This document shows, piece after piece, positions 18,790-26,883 of a stretch of 64,000 bases of DNA; the first letter of the stretch is position 1, and each line of letters begins with the position of its first letter. Origin of the DNA: Cupriavidus metallidurans CH34 (lineage in GTDB: Bacteria; Pseudomonadota; Gammaproteobacteria; Burkholderiales; Burkholderiaceae); the NCBI RefSeq assembly GCF_000196015.1, contig NC_007973.1:1302001-1366000 (forward strand), written 5' to 3'. The translations under genes and the position numbers were made by a program. The notes under the pieces were generated by a model. It was not told the DNA's origin. It worked only from the letters and a program-made list of their open reading frames with translations, and ran no database searches.

Positions 18790-19713
18790 ATGCTTGCCTT
18801 TTACGCCGATCATTTCGTCCTGCCGTTGCCGCCGGGTCACCGTTTTCCGATGCGCAAATACAGCATGCTGCGTGATGCGGTGGTGCGCGAGGTAGGCGGG
18901 GTGGAACTGCAAGAGGCGCCGCGTGCCGACGATGCAACACTCGCATTGGCCCACACCGCTGCCTATATCGAGGACGTTTCCACTGGCCAACTCGATGCCG
19001 CGCGTCAGCGCGAGATCGGCTTTCCCTGGTCGCATGAAATGGTGGAGCGTTCCCGGCGCTCGGCCGGCGCGACGATTGCCGCTTGCAGGGTGGCGCTGGA
19101 GCAGGGTATCGCGGCGAATCTGGCTGGCGGCACTCACCACGCGTACGCGGACAAAGGGGCGGGGTTTTGCGTATTCAATGACGCGGCGATTGCGGCGCGT
19201 CGCCTGCAGCGCGACGGCAGCGTCCGGCGTGTGGCGGTCATCGATCTCGACGTCCACCAGGGCAACGGTACCGCATCGATCCTGCGTGATGACCCGACGA
19301 TATTTACGCTGTCGCTGCATGGCGAGAAGAACTACCCGTTTCGCAAGGAAGCTAGCGATCTCGACGTCGGGTTGCCGGATGGGTGCGATGACGGTACCTA
19401 TGCCGTCGCGCTGGCGTCCGCGCTAGAAACCCTGTTCGCACGATTCGATCCCGATCTGCTGATCTACCTGGCCGGCGCCGATCCTCATGAGGGTGATCGC
19501 CTGGGGCGATTGAAGCTCACGATGGCCGGTCTCGCGCAGCGAGACAGCATGGTGTTCGAAGCGGCACGATCGCGTGGGTTGCCGGTCGCCGTTGCCATGG
19601 CGGGTGGCTATGGCAACCAGATCGAGGACACGGTCGCCGTGCATACGCAGACCATCATGCTTGCCGCGCGGTATCACGCACAGCTTGCCGCCGAACGCGC
19701 GAGCGTGTCATGA
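18790..19713 (+). CDS. histone deacetylase / acetoin-utilisation family amidohydrolase
   Basis: A 307-residue zinc hydrolase of the HDAC/AcuC/acetylpolyamine amidohydrolase superfamily, which removes acetyl groups from lysines or polyamines. Typical motifs are the GGTHHAYADKGAGFCVFND stretch with its tandem His, VIDLDVHQGNGT with zinc-binding Asp and His, and AGADPHEGDRLG with the second zinc Asp. All metal and catalytic residues I can align are present, so it should be active. ATG 18790 gives MLAFYADHF, the family N-terminus; the 16 codons before it are not conserved-looking. It is followed 106 bases later by a thioesterase gene. The physiological substrate is unknown. Confidence 0.88.
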   Translation: MLAFYADHFVLPLPPGHRFPMRKYSMLRDAVVREVGGVELQEAPRADDATLALAHTAAYIEDVSTGQLDAARQREIGFPWSHEMVERSRRSAGATIAACRVALEQGIAANLAGGTHHAYADKGAGFCVFNDAAIAARRLQRDGSVRRVAVIDLDVHQGNGTASILRDDPTIFTLSLHGEKNYPFRKEASDLDVGLPDGCDDGTYAVALASALETLFARFDPDLLIYLAGADPHEGDRLGRLKLTMAGLAQRDSMVFEAARSRGLPVAVAMAGGYGNQIEDTVAVHTQTIMLAARYHAQLAAERASVS

Positions 19714-19819
19714 ATCGATTGCAATCCGTTGGAACCTTGTGGCGGCCAGTGCGCTCATATCGAGCTGTCGTGCATCTGGCCGGTGCCGTTTGTCCGAGCC
19801 ATTCCTGACGCCAATAACA

Positions 19820-20266
19820 ATGAAGCCCGAACCCGATTGCCGCAGTGCCTACGCACACTTCCAGCCGATCACGACGCGTTGGATGGATAACGATGTCTAT
19901 GGTCACGTCAACAACGTTGTCTACTACAGTTATTTTGATACGGTCGTTAACACGTACCTGATCCGGGCTGGTGTGTTGGACATCGAGGCGGGCGAGACGA
20001 TCGGTCTGGTGATCGAGACGCAGTGCAACTACTTCTCGTCCCTGAGTTTTCCCGACACAGTGGTGGCGGGGCTGCGCGTGGCGAAGCTTGGCAATTCGAG
20101 CGTGCGCTACGAGGTAGGGCTGTTTTGCAACGATGATGACGTCGCCGCCGCCCAAGGGCATTTCGTGCACGTGTATGTCGATCGCGAAACGCGCCGGCCG
20201 GTGCCGCTGCCGCAGCCTTTGCGCCAGGCGCTCGAGGCGCTGGTGATTGGCCAGCAGGCACAGTGA
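19820..20266 (+). CDS. acyl-CoA thioesterase, 4HBT / YbgC type hotdog fold
   Basis: A 148-residue hotdog-fold protein. The active-site motif TTRWMDNDVYGHVNNVVYYS, with the catalytic Asp and the GHVNN turn, is at about residues 18-37 and marks the 4-hydroxybenzoyl-CoA thioesterase-like family, which hydrolyses acyl-CoA thioesters. ATG 19820 fits the family length; the long upstream extension of the frame runs through the deacetylase gene and is ignored. It lies between the deacetylase and nitroreductase genes on one strand, so the three may be co-transcribed. Substrate unknown. Confidence 0.85.
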   Translation: MKPEPDCRSAYAHFQPITTRWMDNDVYGHVNNVVYYSYFDTVVNTYLIRAGVLDIEAGETIGLVIETQCNYFSSLSFPDTVVAGLRVAKLGNSSVRYEVGLFCNDDDVAAAQGHFVHVYVDRETRRPVPLPQPLRQALEALVIGQQAQ

Positions 20267-20298
20267 CCACATTAACAAGAACAAGGAGACCGCAGAGC

Positions 20299-20994
20299 AT
20301 GTCGACCCCTGGTGACGCAGCGATCGTCGATCGCGCCATCACAACGCGCCGTTCGATCCGCGCATTCCTGGATACGCCGGTACCACGCGAGACCGTCGAG
20401 GAGATTCTTGCGGTGGCAAGCCGCGCACCCTCCGGTACCAACACCCAGCCGTGGAAGGTGTATGTGCTGGCCGGCGATGCCAAGGCCCGCCTGTGTGCGG
20501 ATGTGCTGGCCGCGTACGAGGATCCCGAGCGTGATGCCAAGTACCGAGAGGAATATCCGTACTACCCGCGCGAGTGGACCAATCCGTATCTGGCGCGCCG
20601 CCGCAAGGTTGGTTGGGATCTTTACAGCCTGTTGCAGATCAGCCGCGAAGACAAGGCGCGCATGCACGAACAACATGCGCGCAATTTCCGTTTCTTTGAT
20701 GCCCCTGTAGGCATGATCTTCACGATTGATCGGATCATGGAACAAGGAAGCTGGCTCGATTACGGCATGTTCCTGCAAAGCATCATGGTGGCGGCGCGCG
20801 CACGTGACCTGGATACGTGCCCGCAGGCCGCCTTTACGCAGTTCCACAGGATCATTGGGCAACACTTGCGTTTGCCGGAGGAAGAGATGGTGGTGTGTGG
20901 CATGTCGCTTGGATATGCCGACCCCGAGGCTACGGCCAATCAATTGACGACGGAACGTGAACCGGTCAGCGGGTTCGCGCGTTTTCTTTCCTGA
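20299..20994 (+). CDS. nitroreductase family FMN-dependent oxidoreductase
   Basis: A 231-residue flavoprotein of the nitroreductase superfamily. The N-terminal FMN-binding signature ITTRRSIRAF, then ASRAPSGTNTQPWKVYV, is intact; the C-terminal VVCGMSLGYADPEA is the usual closing motif. Such enzymes reduce nitroaromatics, quinones or flavins with NAD(P)H. ATG 20299 has an AAGGAG site 12 bases upstream; a GTG at 20263 overlapping the thioesterase stop is less likely. Third gene of a probable three-gene unit. The natural substrate cannot be read from sequence. Confidence 0.88.
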   Translation: MSTPGDAAIVDRAITTRRSIRAFLDTPVPRETVEEILAVASRAPSGTNTQPWKVYVLAGDAKARLCADVLAAYEDPERDAKYREEYPYYPREWTNPYLARRRKVGWDLYSLLQISREDKARMHEQHARNFRFFDAPVGMIFTIDRIMEQGSWLDYGMFLQSIMVAARARDLDTCPQAAFTQFHRIIGQHLRLPEEEMVVCGMSLGYADPEATANQLTTEREPVSGFARFLS

Positions 20995-21301
20995 GTCGCT
21001 GCCGGTGTCCTCAGGAATCGACGAAATCGACCGATATGGACGCCGAGGGCACTTTGATTTTGTAAAGGGTGGCTGGCTGTGCGGGGATGTCGACATGGTT
21101 TGTCGACGTGATGCCGGTTACACAGCAGCCGACCCAGCTGTTGTTTTTGGAGTTGCGGAAATATGACGAAGTCGGCGCTTTTCCCGTGATGTGGAAATGT
21201 TTGCCAACCAAACTTTAACGAGCGCTTCTAAGTCATTAATCTTGCTAACAATTTCTTAATTTCCTAAACTAGCGCCATTCCGCAGCCGCGCTGATCAGAT
21301 C
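20995..21301. other. AT-richer intergenic region before the PBP7 gene
   Basis: A 307-base gap. The left part contains a leftward open frame of 66 codons (21011-21211) with TTG as its only start and no visible ribosome site; I treat it as unproven. The right part holds a probable promoter for the PBP7 gene. No RNA gene seen. Confidence 0.5.
21242..21270 (+). promoter_or_regulatory. probable sigma70 promoter of the PBP7 gene
   Basis: TTGCTA (21242-21247) and TAAACT (21265-21270) are separated by 17 bases in an AT-rich stretch 31 bases before the start codon. Each hexamer matches four of six consensus bases. Confidence 0.45.
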
Positions 21302-22483
21302 ATGTTCCGGATCGAATCTCTCATGCCCCGATTCTTCGGCCTACCCCAATTGACCGCGCTCGCCACTTCGGCGGTCGTGTCCATTGCCCTGCTGGCCGCG
21401 CCGGCCTCGTACGCAGCGACGTCGTCGACTGCGACGAAGTCGTCGTCGAAAAAGCAGGCAAAATCCACTAAAACCACCAAAAAGGTGGCTTCCGCGAAGG
21501 CGGAGGCGTCGCCGCGCAAGGTGATCGTCGTGCGCAACGGCAAACGTACCGTCGTTGCAAGCCGCGCGGCGCCAGTGCGTGCGGCGTTCGTGCCGTCCAA
21601 GCCGTCGCTGGGCGAGGCGATGGGCCTGCGCGATACCGAGGATGCGCTTGCCCTGCGATCGTCAGTGGCGCTGGTCATGGATCAGAACACCAATGAGGTG
21701 CTGTTCCAGAAGAATCCCACGGCTGTGCTGCCGATCGCATCCATCACCAAGCTGATGACCGCGCTGGTGGTGATGGACGCACGTCTGCCGATGGACGAGA
21801 TGCTCACGGTGACCGAGGAAGACCGCGATACCGAGAAGCACAGCAGTTCGCGTCTGCGCTTTGGTACCCAGCTGACCCGCCAGGAGATGCTGCTGCTGGC
21901 GTTGATGTCGTCGGAAAACCGTGCTGCTTCGGCGCTGGGTCGTAACTATCCGGGTGGCCTGCCGGCCTTTGTTGGCGCGATGAACCGCAAGGCGCGCGAG
22001 CTTGGCATGAGTGACAGCCACTTCGTCGATTCGAATGGCCTGTCGAGCAGCAATGTGTCGAGCGCGATGGATCTGGCCCGCCTGGTCAATGCCGCCTATC
22101 GCAATCCGACGATCCGCGAGTACTCGACGCAACCCGAGCACGAAGTCACCGTGTTTGGCCGTCCGATGCACTACGTCAGCACCAACCGCCTGGTGCGTGG
22201 CGGCAACTGGGATATCGGTCTGCAGAAGACCGGTTATATCTCCGAAGCCGGCCAGTGCCTGGTGATGCAGACACGCGTGAATGATCGCAATGTGGTGATG
22301 GTGTTCCTCGACTCGGTTGGCAAGCTGTCGCGCTTTGCCGATGCCACGCGCGTGCGTAGCTGGCTCGAGCATCAACCGGCGACGTCGGCGCAACCGCGCC
22401 CTTTCCCGTCGAATCCCAATCTCACTCAGGGCCCTAAATCGCCCACGGCGATCCTGGTCTCGCAGCAGTCGCACGGAACCTGA
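21302..22483 (+). CDS. pbpG: D-alanyl-D-alanine endopeptidase, penicillin-binding protein 7
   Basis: A 393-residue periplasmic S11 serine peptidase that cuts peptidoglycan cross-links. A signal peptide covers about residues 14-38 (ending AAPASYAA). A Ser/Thr/Lys-rich basic linker of about 60 residues precedes the catalytic domain. The three penicillin-binding motifs are present: S147-I-T-K150, S204-E-N206 and K309-T-G311. Start could be ATG 21302 or the in-frame ATG 21323; the second gives a more typical signal peptide. It is a single gene with its own promoter and a strong terminator. Long basic linkers may bind the cell wall; that is inference. Confidence 0.92.
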   Translation: MFRIESLMPRFFGLPQLTALATSAVVSIALLAAPASYAATSSTATKSSSKKQAKSTKTTKKVASAKAEASPRKVIVVRNGKRTVVASRAAPVRAAFVPSKPSLGEAMGLRDTEDALALRSSVALVMDQNTNEVLFQKNPTAVLPIASITKLMTALVVMDARLPMDEMLTVTEEDRDTEKHSSSRLRFGTQLTRQEMLLLALMSSENRAASALGRNYPGGLPAFVGAMNRKARELGMSDSHFVDSNGLSSSNVSSAMDLARLVNAAYRNPTIREYSTQPEHEVTVFGRPMHYVSTNRLVRGGNWDIGLQKTGYISEAGQCLVMQTRVNDRNVVMVFLDSVGKLSRFADATRVRSWLEHQPATSAQPRPFPSNPNLTQGPKSPTAILVSQQSHGT

Positions 22484-22515
22484 GCGACGACATCCGAACG
22501 TTTGGGCCGTACAAG

Positions 22516-22556
22516 AAAAACGCGCCGCCGGGCGAAAACCCGGCGGCGCGTTTTTT
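22516..22556. terminator. bidirectional terminator between pbpG and the IclR gene
   Basis: A perfect 12-base GC stem (22521-22532 with 22539-22550) and a 6-base loop are flanked by five A on the left and six T on the right. It can serve both convergent genes. Confidence 0.9.
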
Positions 22557-22581
22557 GTTTGCCTCGGCTGCGATCAGGCGA

Positions 22582-23367
22582 TCAAGCTGTAGGCTCGGGG
22601 ACATATCCCATGCCACGCGAGATCTGCAGCGCGGTGTCCTTGAGGTTCTGCAGCCAGCTATCCTGAAGCCGATCGGCCGGGGCAGAGAGTGACAGGCCGG
22701 CGACAAGGCGCCGCGAGTCGTCATAGATGCCTGCGGCGATACAGCGGACGCCGAGTTCCAGTTCCTCGTTATCGCGTGCGTAGCCATTCGAGCGCACCCA
22801 GGTCAGTTCGCGTTCGAGCTTGGAGATGTCCGTGATCGACGTGCGCGTATGGCCGGCCAGTCCGGTACGGGTGGCGTAGTTGCGTACACGCGCGCCTTCG
22901 TCCGCGGCCAGGAACAGTTTGCCGACCGAGGTCAGGTGCAGCGGGGCGCGGCCGCCGATGGCACGCACCACCTGCATCCCCGAGCGCTCGCTGTAGGCGC
23001 GCTCGATGTAGACGATTTCGTCGCCCTGACGTACCGACAGGTTGACGGTCTGGCCGGTGACGCGGTGCAGGGCACGCATTGGTGCCAGTGCAGCGTCACG
23101 CACCGAAAGGCGTGCCTTGACCAGATTGCCCAGCTCGAGCAGCCGCATACCCAGTCGATAGCTGCCCGGATCGGAGCGGTCGACAAAGCGGCACGCCACC
23201 ATGTCGTTCAGAATCCGGTGGGCCGTGGACGGGTGCAGGCCGGTGGCCAGCGAAAGCTCTTTCAGACTGACGGGGTCGGCGTGCTGGGCCAGCGCGTCCA
23301 GCAGCGTCATCATGCGCTCGATCACCTGGATCGAGGTCTTGCCGGGTGACTTGTCTGCTTCTGCCAT
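22582..23367 (-). CDS. IclR family transcriptional regulator
   Basis: A 261-residue regulator. A winged HTH occupies about residues 12-75 (SIQVIERMMTLLDALAQHAD, then SLKELSLATGLHPSTAHRIL). The C-terminal IclR effector-binding domain follows, with VGKLFLAADE and GVRCIAAGIYD as typical segments. ATG 23367 is chosen because it gives the usual short N-terminus; a much longer frame reaches into the regulatory gap. It is divergent from the lutA-lutB operon, which makes control of lactate use its most likely role, though LutR is usually GntR-type. A palindrome just upstream of its start suggests autoregulation. Confidence 0.88.
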   Translation of the reverse strand: MAEADKSPGKTSIQVIERMMTLLDALAQHADPVSLKELSLATGLHPSTAHRILNDMVACRFVDRSDPGSYRLGMRLLELGNLVKARLSVRDAALAPMRALHRVTGQTVNLSVRQGDEIVYIERAYSERSGMQVVRAIGGRAPLHLTSVGKLFLAADEGARVRNYATRTGLAGHTRTSITDISKLERELTWVRSNGYARDNEELELGVRCIAAGIYDDSRRLVAGLSLSAPADRLQDSWLQNLKDTALQISRGMGYVPEPTA

Positions 23368-23373
23368 GGAGAA

Positions 23374-23395
23374 AATTTGTGCCGTGCGGCAAATT
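23374..23395. promoter_or_regulatory. candidate operator of the IclR regulator
   Basis: Nested inverted repeats lie 7 bases upstream of the IclR start: inner TGCCG-TG-CGGCA (23380-23391) and outer AATTTG/CAAATT (23374-23379 and 23390-23395). IclR proteins bind short palindromes near their own promoters; assignment is by position and symmetry. Confidence 0.5.
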
Positions 23396-23607
23396 AAGCG
23401 TTTGCCTGATTCTATCTCACATCGTGAAAATTTCAACTGATGAAACGCGATTACTGAAATCAACCTCCAATCGCTTGCGCGATGACCGAACATTTCGCGT
23501 GAGCCGCATTGTGCGGCGGGATGAACAAGATTGCGGCGCCGGATGCCCGCAGCGGCGGGGGCAAGGGGCATAATTGCGATGTTTCTGGGTCTGGAAAAAG
23601 GGAAGCG

Positions 23608-24333
23608 ATGCGAATCGGACTGTTCGCCACCTGTCTGGTGGACCTCATGCGCCCCGAGATCGGGTTCTCGGTGCTGAAGCTGCTGGAATCGGCTGGCTAC
23701 GAGGTCATGGTGCCCGAGGCGCAGACCTGCTGCGGACAGCCTGCCTACAACTCGGGTGAGCGCGCTGTATCACGTGACCTGGCGGAGAAATTCCTGCGCG
23801 AGTTCGAGATGTTCGACTACGTGGTGGTGCCGTCTGGCTCCTGCGGCGGCATGATTCGCCAGCACTATCAGGACCTGCTGCGCGACGATCCGGAACTGCA
23901 TGGCCGCTACGAGCGCCTGCGGGAGCGCGTCTTCGAACTGACCGATTTCCTCGTCAACGTGGCAAAGATTGACCGGTTCGATTCCACGTTTGCCGGCCGT
24001 GTCACCTATCACGATTCCTGTTCCGGGCTGCGCGAGCTGGGCGTCAAGCAGCAGCCACGCGAGCTGCTGGGCAAGCTGCCGGGCGTGACGCTGACCGAAA
24101 TGAAGGACTGCGAGGCGTGCTGCGGATTCGGCGGCACGTTCTCGGTCAAGTACGGCAACATCTCCACGGCGATCGTCGACGAGAAGTGCGCGAATATTCA
24201 GTCCAGCGGGGCCGATGCCGTGGTGCTCGGTGACCTCGGCTGTATCCTCAACATCGAAGGCCGGCTGCGCCGCACGGGCGATACGCGCACACGTGTGCTG
24301 CATATTGCCCAGGTGCTGGCTGGCGACGCCTGA
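23608..24333 (+). CDS. lutA: lactate utilisation protein A, cysteine-rich Fe-S subunit
   Basis: A 241-residue protein with two CCG domains, QTCCGQPAYNSGE and the C-terminal CEACCGFGGTFSVKYG. It matches LutA/LldE, part of the iron-sulfur complex that oxidises L-lactate to pyruvate. ATG 23608 gives MRIGLFATCLVDLMRPEIGF, the family start, with a purine-rich site (AAGGGAAG) before it; the longer upstream frame is ignored. lutB follows after 22 bases. The IclR gene is divergent and probably regulatory. Confidence 0.9.
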   Translation: MRIGLFATCLVDLMRPEIGFSVLKLLESAGYEVMVPEAQTCCGQPAYNSGERAVSRDLAEKFLREFEMFDYVVVPSGSCGGMIRQHYQDLLRDDPELHGRYERLRERVFELTDFLVNVAKIDRFDSTFAGRVTYHDSCSGLRELGVKQQPRELLGKLPGVTLTEMKDCEACCGFGGTFSVKYGNISTAIVDEKCANIQSSGADAVVLGDLGCILNIEGRLRRTGDTRTRVLHIAQVLAGDA

Positions 24334-24355
24334 AGACCCGCAACGAGCCCCCACG

Positions 24356-25768
24356 ATGCAAGTCCACAGCATGGAATTCAAGGCGCGCGCAGGGCAGAAG
24401 CTTGCCGACCAGCGCCTGCAGCAGAACCTCAAGAAGCTCTCGACCAAGTTCGTCACCGCGCGCGCCGATGCGATCCGCGACATCGATTTCGATGCCACGC
24501 GCGCCGCGTTGAAGGAGCGGCGCAACCGGGCGCTCGAGAATCTCGACGTCTGGCTGGCCAAGTTCGAGGAGAGCGCGACAAAGCGTGGCGCCACGGTGTT
24601 GTTTGCCGAATCGACCGCCGATGCCGCGAGGCTAGTGGGCGAAATCGCGCAAAAGCATGGCGTGAAGAAGGTCATCAAGAGCAAGTCGATGGTGACCGAG
24701 GAGATGCGTCTGAACCAGGTGCTTGGCGAGATGGGCGTGCAGAGCATCGAGACCGACCTCGGCGAGTACATCCTGCAGATCAACGATGCCGAGCCGCCGT
24801 CGCACATCATTGCGCCGGTGATCCACAAAGACAAGGACGAGATTGCCGACCTGTTCGCCAAGGTCCATAACAAGCCCCGTCTGACTGATATCCCCGAGAT
24901 GACGCGCGAAGCGCGCGAGGTGCTGCGGCCAGAGTTCCTGTCCGCCGACATGGGCGTCACGGGCGGGAATTTCATCATCGCCGAGACCGGCTCGGTGGCC
25001 GTGGTCACCAACGAAGGCAATGAGGGCATGTGCACGATCATGCCGCGCGTGCACGTGGCCGTGACCGGTATCGAGAAAGTCCTGCCGACGCTGGAGGATC
25101 TGGCCACCGTGATGCGGCTGCTGCCGCGTTCGGCAACGGGGCAGGCGATCTCGAACTATTTTTCGCTGCTGACTGGGCCGCGTGCCGAGGGCGAGCAGGA
25201 CGGTCCGGAGCATATGTACTTCGTGCTCGTCGATGGTGGACGCAGCGGCCTGATCGGCGGAGAGTTCCAGGAGATGCTGCGCTGCATCCGCTGCGGCGCC
25301 TGCATGAACCACTGCCCCGTGTACCAGAAGATCGGCGGGCACGCCTATGGCTGGGTTTATCCGGGCCCGATGGGCAGCGTGCTGACGCCGAGTTACGTTG
25401 GGCTGGCGAATGCCCTGGACCTGCCGCAGGCAGCCACGCTGTGCGGCGAATGCAACCGCGTCTGTCCGGCGTCGATCCCGCTGTCCGATCTGCTGCGCAA
25501 GCTGCGCGAGAAACAGATGGAGCGACGCCTGCGTCCCTGGCAGGAGCGGGCGGCACTGCAGGCTTGGGGTTTTATTGCACGACGCCCGGATCTGTACGCG
25601 TTTGTCACGCGTATGGGTGCGCGCCTGCTCGCACGCATGGGCGGCCGTGGAAAGCTGATCGGGAGCCTGCCGATGGCGGGCAAGGGGTGGACGGACACAC
25701 GTGACATGCCGGCCCCGAGCGGCCGAACGTTCCGCGAACTTTACAAGGAAAGGAGGGCGCGTTCATGA
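24356..25768 (+). CDS. lutB: lactate utilisation protein B, LUD domain plus ferredoxin domain
   Basis: A 470-residue protein. The N-terminal LUD domain (about 20-290) precedes a ferredoxin-like segment with two 4Fe-4S motifs, CIRCGACMNHCPVYQ and CGECNRVCPASIP, and a C-terminal tail with membrane-facing helices. This is the LutB/LldF architecture. It works with LutA in electron transfer from lactate. It ends in an ATGA overlap with the next small gene. The usual third partner, LutC, is not found anywhere in the window. Confidence 0.92.
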   Translation: MQVHSMEFKARAGQKLADQRLQQNLKKLSTKFVTARADAIRDIDFDATRAALKERRNRALENLDVWLAKFEESATKRGATVLFAESTADAARLVGEIAQKHGVKKVIKSKSMVTEEMRLNQVLGEMGVQSIETDLGEYILQINDAEPPSHIIAPVIHKDKDEIADLFAKVHNKPRLTDIPEMTREAREVLRPEFLSADMGVTGGNFIIAETGSVAVVTNEGNEGMCTIMPRVHVAVTGIEKVLPTLEDLATVMRLLPRSATGQAISNYFSLLTGPRAEGEQDGPEHMYFVLVDGGRSGLIGGEFQEMLRCIRCGACMNHCPVYQKIGGHAYGWVYPGPMGSVLTPSYVGLANALDLPQAATLCGECNRVCPASIPLSDLLRKLREKQMERRLRPWQERAALQAWGFIARRPDLYAFVTRMGARLLARMGGRGKLIGSLPMAGKGWTDTRDMPAPSGRTFRELYKERRARS

Positions 25769-26031
25769 GCGCCAATCAGGAGACGCTGGCCGCAATGCGG
25801 ACTGCGCTGGATGCACACGTCGCCGGCAGCCTGCCGGTGGGGGATCTGATCGAACAGTGGCGTGCCTCCGCATCGTCGCTGACGTTGCCGCCGGTATTCG
25901 GTCAGGCGATGGAAGAGTTGCTGCGCAGGATGGAGATGTCGGCCGTGTTCGCGCAGGATAGCTGCTCGTTCTCGAGCACTGCGGTGACCGACCAGCTCAA
26001 GAAGTGGCTGGATAAGGCGGGAACGATATAA
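25765..26031 (+). CDS. small protein in the lutC position, function unknown
   Basis: An 88-residue soluble, mostly helical protein translated by ATGA overlap from lutB. It is too short and too different from LutC, which has a LUD domain of about 200 residues. It has one Cys and no membrane segment. The coupling and good codon use make it a real gene. A role as an accessory of the lactate dehydrogenase complex is inference from position. Confidence 0.7.
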   Translation: MSANQETLAAMRTALDAHVAGSLPVGDLIEQWRASASSLTLPPVFGQAMEELLRRMEMSAVFAQDSCSFSSTAVTDQLKKWLDKAGTI

Positions 26032-26042
26032 GGCACTGCCAC

Positions 26043-26085
26043 AGGTAAGCTCCCCTCCCGCAATGCGGGTGAGGGGAGCTTGCCT
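26043..26085. terminator. hairpin between the convergent lut operon and ABC operon
   Basis: An imperfect stem (10 bases AAGCTCCCCT at 26047-26056 with AGGGGAGCTT at 26072-26081, an inner CCCGC/GCGGG and an outer AGG/CCT) sits between the two convergent operons. No T-run on either side, so termination is probable but not certain. Confidence 0.5.
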
Positions 26086-26087
26086 AT

Positions 26088-26882
26088 TTACCCCAGCAGC
26101 AGCGCGTCGTCATCGAGCTGCTCATGCCGCGTCTGCTCGAACATCTTGAGCAAATCGGGCACGTCCAGCCCCTTGCGCTGGTCGCCGGACACATCTAGAA
26201 CGACCTGGCCCTGGTGCAGCATCACCGTGCGCTGGCCATAGTCGAGTGCCTGGCGCATCGAGTGCGTGACCATCATCGTCGTGAGCTTGCTTTCCTCGAC
26301 GATCCGGGCCGTCAGTTCGAGCACGAATGCCGCCGTCTTCGGGTCCAGCGCCGCGGTGTGCTCATCAAGCAGCAGGATGCGCGACGGCTGCAGCGATGCC
26401 ATCAGCAGGCTTACTGCCTGGCGTTGGCCCCCGGACAGCAGACCAATCCGGTCCGTCAGGCGGTTTTCAAGGCCCAGGTTCAGCAGGCGCAGCTTGTCGC
26501 GAAACAGCTCGCGCGACGACTTGTTCAGCGCCGGGCGGAAGCCGCGACGCGAACCGCGTGCCATCGCCAATGCCATGTTTTCCTCGATCGTCAGCGCCTC
26601 GCAGGTGCCGGCCATCGGGTCCTGGAACACACGGGCCACCAGATGGGCGCGATCCCAGGCCGGCTTGCGCGTGACGTCGGCGTCATCGATCATGATTCGG
26701 CCGGTGTCGATCATCAGGTCGCCGCTGACCGCGTTGAGGAAGGTCGATTTGCCGGCGCCATTCGAGCCGATCACGGCAACGAACTGGCCAGCCGGAATCT
26801 CCAGGCTCAGGCCGCGCAGGGCGCGGTTCTCGATCGGGGTGCCCGGGTTGAAGGTGAGCTTCAGGTTTTCGGCGCGCAACAT
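26088..26882 (-). CDS. ABC transporter ATP-binding protein (TrpZ-like)
   Basis: A 264-residue ATPase. Walker A is GSNGAGKST, the signature is LSGGQRQAVSL and Walker B is ILLLDEHTAAL, with the switch His in VTHSMRQ. It resembles the ATPase found with COG2984/COG4120 transporters. The start is taken as ATG 26882, because a GGAGGTG ribosome site lies 6 bases upstream and overlaps the end of the permease gene; GTG 26891 is the alternative. Last gene of the substrate-binding protein, permease, ATPase operon. Confidence 0.9.
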   Translation of the reverse strand: MLRAENLKLTFNPGTPIENRALRGLSLEIPAGQFVAVIGSNGAGKSTFLNAVSGDLMIDTGRIMIDDADVTRKPAWDRAHLVARVFQDPMAGTCEALTIEENMALAMARGSRRGFRPALNKSSRELFRDKLRLLNLGLENRLTDRIGLLSGGQRQAVSLLMASLQPSRILLLDEHTAALDPKTAAFVLELTARIVEESKLTTMMVTHSMRQALDYGQRTVMLHQGQVVLDVSGDQRKGLDVPDLLKMFEQTRHEQLDDDALLLG

Positions 26883-26883
26883 A

